From Thalassia testudinum (taxonomy: Eukaryota; Streptophyta; Magnoliopsida; Alismatales; Hydrocharitaceae), in NCBI GenBank assembly GCA_037157565.1, contig JAZHRO010000054.1, forward strand, positions 13,685,501 through 13,749,500: a stretch of DNA of 64,000 bases. Direction: 5' to 3'. The translations under genes and the position numbers were made by a program. Below the pieces are notes generated by a model, which saw only the letters and a list, made by a program, of their open reading frames with translations, had not been told where the DNA came from and searched no databases. Shown one piece after another: positions 57,426-64,000 of this stretch (position 1 is the first letter of the stretch; every line of letters starts with the position of its first letter).

Positions 57426-60149
57426 TGTTACGAACGAGGCATCAAACGGGTTTTTAAGACGTCTGGGAAGTGGCCCAGACATCTGACCAGACGTTTGGAA
57501 CCATTCCCAGACGTCTGGTAATAAATTTTTGCGGCGTACGAGGTTGCATTTGCGCGCCTGCACACGCAGACTGCACCCGCCGCTCTCGTTCCTCCTTTTC
57601 TTCGCTCTCCTCCTGCAGGCGCGTAGCTCTCTTCTCTCTCTCCCCACGCGGCCTTATAAGGCCCCCTCGCCCTCACCCTCATCTTCTCCGCCTTCCTCTT
57701 CTCCTCCCTGCCAGTGCGAGAGCATGAGCGAGCGAGGGAACGGCGGCAGTAGCAGCCGCGACGAGAGTGCGGGAAGGAGGGTTGCGAGCAGAGGGGGGAA
57801 GCTCGACTGCGAGGGTTCGAGCTTGCCGGGGCAGCTAGAGCCGACCGGCGGGGGAGCGGCGGGCGTGGGGTGTCGTGGAGGGGCTGCTGCAGCTCGGGCA
57901 GCAGGCGGACGGGGCGCGGCACGGCCGTGCGTCGCAGGCGGAGAGCGAGTCGGGCTCTGGTTCTGGAAAATTTTCCAGAATCAGACGTTTGGGCTTACGA
58001 CCAGACGACGGTGAAGACGTCTGGAGGACTGTCCAGACGTCTGACAGGTAAGATATTTCTATCCCTTTCCTTTTTCGAGTGTACGGCCATGCAGCCGTCC
58101 GCCGCAACTTCGTCTGCGCTTCGTCGTGCTGAGAGCAAGAGTGTGTGTGCGCAGGTTGCACTCGAGAGGGCACGAGGGCTCACCATCCCACGTGAATCAG
58201 ACATCTGGCCGCAGTACCAGACGACGGAGAGGTCCTCCAGACGTCCGAGGTGACCATCGGACGTCTGGAAACTGACTTCAGACGATCCAGCGAGCTTCTG
58301 GATGTCTGAAGGACTACGCAGAAGAAGGTATGGCATGATCGACGTTTTAAGACGTCTGGAAGAAGTTCCAGACGTCTGATTTTAGACAAACTCGTCGTTT
58401 TTGGCCCGTTTAGGGTTCTTTCGGAGTCCATTTTCCACGTTTCGAGTTGCGTTCTTTCCAGAATAAATTCCTCTACCCATTTACTGTAATTGTATACCAT
58501 TCTGAGAAACTCTTTGGGATTGATTCTTGTGTTAGGATCCCGTTCCGTTGCAGTCTTGGGGGTTGCGGAGGCACGCGGGATTGTTGACCACGCCCCCAGT
58601 ACTCCCAGTTTCGCTGGTAGAGTGGCTTTTAATTTATTTAACAAAATTTGTTACAATTGTGGAACAATTAATAGAGTCTAGGGTATTGCATGAACCCTAG
58701 GACTGAGAAACTAGATTGAATGATAGATCCTACGGTATTGCATGAAACCTAGGACTGGAAAACTAGATTGAATGATAGATCCTAGGGTATGGCATGAATC
58801 TTAGGACTGGAAAACTAGTGAAATATATAAATATTGCAGTCTTGGAAAGTAGAGAGGAAATAATAGCTTCCTGTAAATTGATTAACAGCTGCCTGTTATG
58901 AATAAATAAATATGATTGAGAACATGGGTTGTATGAACGTAAAACTGGAATGGTTAAACCTAAATGGCCAACGAAAAGAACACGAACCCTACGGGGAATT
59001 AGGAGTAGAACTCCTGGAAAGAGAATAGAATGAAACTGAAAAAGTGGAACAGGGAAGTGTGCTGTCCCTTTGGTATGTGGTACCAAAGAGAGCACACCAT
59101 ACCTCTTAGTGTAGAGGGGAGCTTGCCGCCTTCTGGTTGAGACCGGGGTGGGTTTGGCCACTGTACACCGACTTGCTGGCCCTCGCGTACGCAGTACCGA
59201 GGAGAGCTACTAGTGTAGGGAGAGCACTAGCTACCCCACGGGCCCCGAGGTTCTGCTAGCCTCCTACACCGACTTGTTAGGCCCACTGGGCAAACCAGGG
59301 TAGTCAGGCGAAGGTGCGCGGACTATGGAGGGGTTGGACCCCTGTTACTGAGAGGGCTCTGCCCTATACCGATTCCGTGCTGTGTTTTGAGCGCACCCGT
59401 TAACGGAAACGACTGACTGCGTGCCAGTGCGGGGTAGCTACCCGTGCGCTTATCGCGCGTGCCGTAGTCACCGTTACGTCTGTCAGCTACCTTGGGGTGG
59501 TTGACTGAGGGTAGAACCACCACGGGAGACTCTCCCGGCCAGGAGAGCACCACGTGTTACTTCTACTTTTCGGAAAAGACTGCAATCAAGATCGTTCATA
59601 CGAGGAACATTCGAGATCAAGTGAAGGATCTGAGAAATAAATAAATCGTAAAATAATAAAAAGACGTAAATAAAGAAAGTAGAAATATAACAGCTAATGT
59701 ACACTCTACTACTTCTTTAGCTTTTAGTTGCCACTCTACTCAGCGTTTCGCTGACGTGTTGCACTCGTTACTTCTCAGGACCAGGTGTTGAGCAGCCAGG
59801 GTCAGCGGCTGCAGAGGACGCTGGGCCTAGTAGGGTCCAGTAGAGTTACCCGCAGTTCTTTTTGTACTTTTCCTCCACTGTAGTGAGTAGTTTCCTTGTT
59901 ACTCCTTGTACTTCTTTATTGTAAGCTTCATGTTATGTACATATTTGTTGTTCTACTGTTGTGGTGGTGTATACTGTAGTAGTTCTTTTTCTTACTGTTG
60001 TATTTTGTTACTGCTAGTTATATTCATACTGAATGTGGTTTATTTTACTGCTCTTTTGGTTACTTCCTCGTTGAACGACTAGGTCTTAGGATTAGTCGAG
60101 TCGGTCCAATTCTCGTGTCTCGTAGGGACTCGGGAATCAGATCGTTACA
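57426..60149 (+). mobile_element. TS2: Tekay-type solo LTR in copia relic
   Basis: Single 2724-bp plus-oriented LTR (TGTTACGAACGAGGC.. to ..CAGATCGTTACA), flanked by atata (57421-57425 and 60150-60154). It is homologous to TS1 and the TM LTRs along its length but clearly more diverged. TATA-like TTATAA is at 57654-57659; GACGTC clusters lie at 57458-57515 and 57980-58380. No internal sequence, so a solo LTR. Confidence 0.93.
57654..57659 (+). promoter_or_regulatory. TS2 TATA-like element
   Basis: TTATAA within GGCCTTATAAGGCCCCC, itself a palindrome. It replaces TTAAAAG of TM at the matching place. Confidence 0.5.
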
Positions 60150-60154
60150 ATATA

Positions 60155-60448
60155 CAAAGCACGAAGAGAAGTAGGAATAATAGAAAACAAATGTGCGTAA
60201 TAGGAGAAGTAGTCCCAATGCCAAATCGAACTTCAAAGATTATTTGAAACATGTGGAACACGAAGTATCTCTTTCATATACAAAGGACGAAGAGAAGTAA
60301 GAATAGTAGAAATACCAATGTGCGTAATAGGAAAAGTAGTCCTATTGCCAAATCGAACTTCATCCAAACATGAATAATCAGGACTAATATCCAACTTGGA
60401 CAACTTATTAGTGACATGATGAGTTGTGCCTGAATCTGGATTCCACAA
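60155..60448 (-). pseudogene. pol: Copia protease with tandem duplication
   Basis: Minus-strand MWNPDSGTTHHVTNKLSKLD carries the copia protease active site (usual DSGATHH). It continues to YMKEILRVPHVSNN. About 123 bp is tandemly duplicated: copy B is 60237-60361 and copy A is 60155-60236 continued across TS2 at 57378-57425. TS2 landed in copy A. Confidence 0.75.
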
Positions 60449-60600
60449 TTGAGGAGCAGTAAAGCATCTAAATAATTTAAAATCCTATAAAAGAGATCAG
60501 AAGAAGATTTGGAGAGCACATCTAAGTGCATCTTTTGCACTCTTATGGGAGAGAAGTAAAATGCTTGGAAGCTTCTAACAAACACACGTCTCCTATGCTA

Positions 60601-62690
60601 TCTTTGGAGGTTGAACTTGACCACGTAAAGTAATTAAGCTCAAAGTGAGTAAAATCTTGGCAACTTGATGCCTCTGTATAAAGGTATTGAGTCAACGAAT
60701 AAAGATCGAATGCTGTGTCCGGTACATTAACATCATATGTAAAATCATAATTGTATATAACAAAATAAAAAAAATCGATTAACTTGAGAGAAAAGATAAA
60801 GAGACCGTAGATGTCTGATAGAAATCTCCACTAAAGCAAACAAATAACCAACCAATGGCATTACAAACTAGTGATGCCCAAATAAACTCGATGACAGTAA
60901 TTAAAGAATTAAAAAAATTATTTACCATGATAGGTATAATCATACAAGCTATGAAAAGATATATTCACTTTTTTCCCATCTCGCTCTAGCAATTGTTTTG
61001 AGGTGACTCACTTGTACTTGAAAGTAGGTTTAAAAAAAAAGTTAAAAAACTTCCACTAAAATATATCAAAAATAATAAGGGTAAATGGTGTATGGGTTAA
61101 GGTAGTTGATGAGAATAAAACAATAAGAAATGCACAATAACCAAACAGTTAATGGAAAAAATAATGATCAATTCCTGATTATTTATAATAATTGCACAAT
61201 TCTTTCTGCAGTAGATTTAATAATATGTTGTCCTCAACTCATAAGGCCAATTTCTCATCCTATCTCATCTCTATATTGAAGTTCTATGACCTAGACTCAT
61301 AAGTACAAGTGATCTCTCCTACCTACAAATTACTTGAGGCAAAAGAGACATTGTTCTCCTTTTGAGGATACACTCAATAGAGAGAGACCGAATAATAACA
61401 AGGATAGACAATTAGGCCAGTCACATTTCAACTATGGTATTGTCTATCCTAGATAGCTCCTCTCTGTGTAATGCTAATATGGCTATCACCCACAGAAGTA
61501 CAAGATAAAACTTGGTCATATCCTACTTGATTGAAATTCTAAATCATAGGAGGCATGCTTCTTACATTTACTTTATATCACACAACAACAAGAATAAAGG
61601 GTTTATGCATCCTTTACTCCTTCTCAATGTCAATTGCTATTAATAGATCATCTAGAGAAATATTTTACTCCTTACAACAGGAGATCTCCCAAGAGGTAGA
61701 AATTTTTTTTTGATCAATGTCACTTAAAACCTCTCAAAAAGCTTCATGTTTAGCATCTTTTGGATCGTAGAGTAAAAGTAAGAACTTGTATGCCTATTTA
61801 GACACAAACTTGCCTTCAAACATCTAGAACTTCAAGAACTTTGCAATGAAGTATTTTTCAATATTGAGATCTTCAATTGTTTACTTCTTGTCAAGCTATT
61901 ATGAGAATTCTCTTTGCAATGCGATGAAAAGAACTATAAACGTCAAACTAGATATTAGGAAGTCACAATAGGATGATGCTTTCAATGTCTTAACACTTCA
62001 AGATCAAGATTTTTTTTTACCACAATGAGACTTCATGTTTTAAGCCTAGAAACTAGCATAGTTATCAACCAAATCTTCACACATTGTTGGCAACGCTTAA
62101 AATTTTGGCTACAAACTTTTTTTGGAATATTGGACATATTAATATGTGCTTTCTATAACATATTATATGATTATTGAATCCAAAACATTAATTAATATAG
62201 AAAAATAAATAGATAGCATACAAAAATAAAAACTTATGTCACCAAGCATCGAATAAATACATACTATCAACACCAATATGTAAATCTGATACGTCAATAT
62301 AGGCAGAGCAAAAATTCGAAGATAGTAAAGAACATCCATGCATAAGCACAAAAAAGTAGAACGTAGAGAAAGAATATGATATGATCAAAGTATATACAAT
62401 ATAGACCCTTCTCATAGAAGTTTTTCCCTTGCAATATCAATGCAGCAAGTCTAGCAACCTTCTCTAAGGATGTGTTCAGGATCTTTTATTGAAGGTTCAC
62501 ACATTCAAATTTCAGCCATTCTTGAAAATCACCTCAGAAAACTTAAAGAAAAAACTTCAAATCGAAGTCTCCTAGGCATGCACAAAGAGAAATTTGAAAG
62601 GGATTTCCTGAAGAGATCATTAAGTTTCCTTCCTTATCAATAATTATTCTCTTTAATCATTGTGTATTGCATGGTAGGTTTATGACTATT
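60601..62690. other. AT-rich stretch, no gene seen
   Basis: May include decayed copia gag near its left end; no motif supports that. No RNA gene or further element recognised. Confidence 0.5.
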
Positions 62691-62691
62691 A

Positions 62692-63030
62692 GGCTCCATT
62701 TGGAGGGTGAATAAAATACTATAGCAATAGGTTATAGTGGAATAAGTGGGGATGGATGTTTGTTTGGGTGGTGGAATAAGAGAAAGGTTAAGTAGAGAAT
62801 TAAAATGATTTGTGTAATGATGTAATGTTAGTGGATATTTATTTAATATTATAAGTGAGAGTGGAGAATATTAATGGATATTTGTTTAATATTAAAAATG
62901 AGAGTGGAGGGTGTAGCGGGTATTTTTGAATAGTAAAAGTGAAAATAAATGTTATTATGATTTGATTTGAATAATTGGAAGTAATTATATAGGATTTTAT
63001 GTTAAAGTGATGGAAAAAAGTTAAACAAAA
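62692..63030. mobile_element. Possible MITE-like or degenerate DNA element
   Basis: Begins GGCTCCATTTGGAGGGTGAA, reminiscent of plant DNA-transposon ends. It contains two near-copies of about 44 bp (GGATATTT(A/G)TTTAATATTA..GAGAGTGGAG, about 62831-62917). No matching inverted terminus or target duplication was found by eye. Confidence 0.25.
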
Positions 63031-63063
63031 ATTAAAGATCGAGAAAAACCTCCCTCAATCCCA

Positions 63064-63468
63064 TTGCCAGAGTGGAATGACTCTGCCGATCCACGTGCAT
63101 GGAAACTTCTTTGTTATTTTTTACTTTCAAATGCCTTGCAATTTAATATGGACAAAAGCTTGGTTGAAACCCAACCTAAAGATCGAACTTCTGAGCTGGA
63201 CCTCGACGTTAGAGTAAGGAAATTTTGGTCCTTTCCTACTCAGAGCCTACTGGAAAAGGGAGGAAAAAAGAGAAGACTTAGCTCTGGCTTTGTTTGGGTC
63301 AGCATAAATGCTCCACTCTACTTGTTATTTTATATGAAGGATAAATATTTAAAGAAAACACACACATTCAAATTGCTCACCAAGACATTGATCGAGCGGT
63401 GGAAACTTTTAATTTTGACAAAAGAGATGGAGTTCATGTCTTCATCCCTACATTATTTGAGGGATTGA
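63064..63468 (+). other. Open frame of 134 codons, status unknown
   Basis: Open from ATG at 63064 to the stop at 63468, in a slightly less AT-rich stretch. No domain recognised. The composition (Lys/Leu/Ser-rich) does not rule out a chance frame or an exon of a decayed gene. No upstream promoter is evident. Confidence 0.2.
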
Positions 63469-64000
63469 TGTGTGAGAGACAGCCAATCTCCCATTAATTT
63501 ACCATTTGAAAGTCTGGGTCATAAGAAAGGAAGAAAAAAATCCATCCAGTCTCACCCTTGGAATACTTTGATAACGTGCTTTCCAAATTTTAGAAGCCAA
63601 ATATATTTCTTCAGGTGTGTTTTTAGACATTTCAAAGAAAGGGTCTGAATTGAACCTCGCCATTAATTTAGTGATATGAGTTCATAGTTGTGTCAGTTGT
63701 CATATTTTCTCGTGAAAATAAGGTGAAGGTATCAACATCTGATCTGTAGAATTTAGCGCTCTAATATCCATTTTATCACCAAATTTAGAACCTGTACATC
63801 AGCCAAAGGAAATATGACATATCAGTATGGTTGCTTAATTCTTTTACCAATATGAGTCTATGGCACATTTGCATCATCACACATATAATTTTAGAAACTT
63901 CAGTGTTCCTGTATAAGTAGGATTGATTTGGAGACATCATCTTTCCCCTCTTTGCTCTGGAGTGAGTCCTCCCTTACCACATTTGGGGCAGCTTTTCAGG
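63469..64000. other. Unassigned right edge
   Basis: AT-rich; nothing recognised. Confidence 0.5.

Larger units (their letters stand above)
55235..60600 (-). mobile_element. Ty1/copia retrotransposon relic (interrupted by TS2)
   Basis: Minus-strand copia order (protease, integrase, RT, RNase H end): protease at 60448-60233, GAG-pre-integrase at 57420-57245, integrase to about 56000, RT start at 55817, RNase H end at 55640-55450 and a probable 3' LTR at 55425-55235. Most of RT and RNase H is deleted. Numerous stops occur. The gag and the 5' LTR were not found to the right; the right limit is an estimate. Confidence 0.8.

Overview
The window looks like repeat-rich intergenic DNA from a flowering plant with a large nuclear genome. 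The evidence is wall-to-wall LTR retrotransposons of plant-specific clades (Athila-type Ty3/gypsy with a tRNA-Asp primer site, Tekay/Del-type chromoviruses with a tRNA-iMet primer site, and one Ty1/copia relic), LTRs near 2.7 kb, and no recognisable host gene. I cannot name the species. Names used below: AL, AM, AS = Athila-type copies (left edge, main, solo LTR); X = a non-autonomous element; TO, TM, TS1, TS2 = Tekay-type copies (old, main, solo LTR 1 and 2).

Layout. 1-3794: the 5' end of minus-strand element AL, whose body lies beyond the left edge. 3795-4310: remnant of a related LTR, plus strand. 4311-5741: unassigned sequence. 5742-49700: a six-level nest. The outer shell is TO, an old minus-strand Tekay copy (gag/PR/RT relics at 5742-7727; gag N-terminus, primer site and 5' LTR at 45587 to about 49700). 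In its gag sits X (7728-14497 plus 43171-45582, minus strand), which has a long ORF I do not recognise. In an LTR of X sits AM (14498-43165, plus strand; 2.7 kb LTRs, gag and pol with stops). In the AM leader sits AS (17943-33027, minus). In AS sits TM (18432-30925, minus; two 2694-bp LTRs that are almost identical). In the RNase H region of TM sits TS1 (23148-25803, plus). The four inner insertions keep perfect 5-bp target duplications: gcgct, gggac, tacag, gaacc.

Right part. About 49850-50293 is a candidate small LTR relic. 50294-55230 is AT-rich and featureless apart from an (AT)n run. 55235 to about 60600 is a decayed minus-strand copia element split by solo LTR TS2 (57426-60149, plus; TSD atata). 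The last 3.4 kb is AT-rich with a possible MITE and one ORF of unknown status.

How the parts relate. X shares the primer site, polypurine tract, R/U5 motif and 3' tandem repeats of the Athila-type elements but shows no reverse transcriptase, so it probably depends on them. TM moved recently yet lacks the core of gag, so it too may have been mobilised in trans. Part of TO gag occurs twice, once beside X and once as an uninterrupted copy, which points to a rearrangement after X inserted. I found no CRISPR array, rRNA or tRNA gene.
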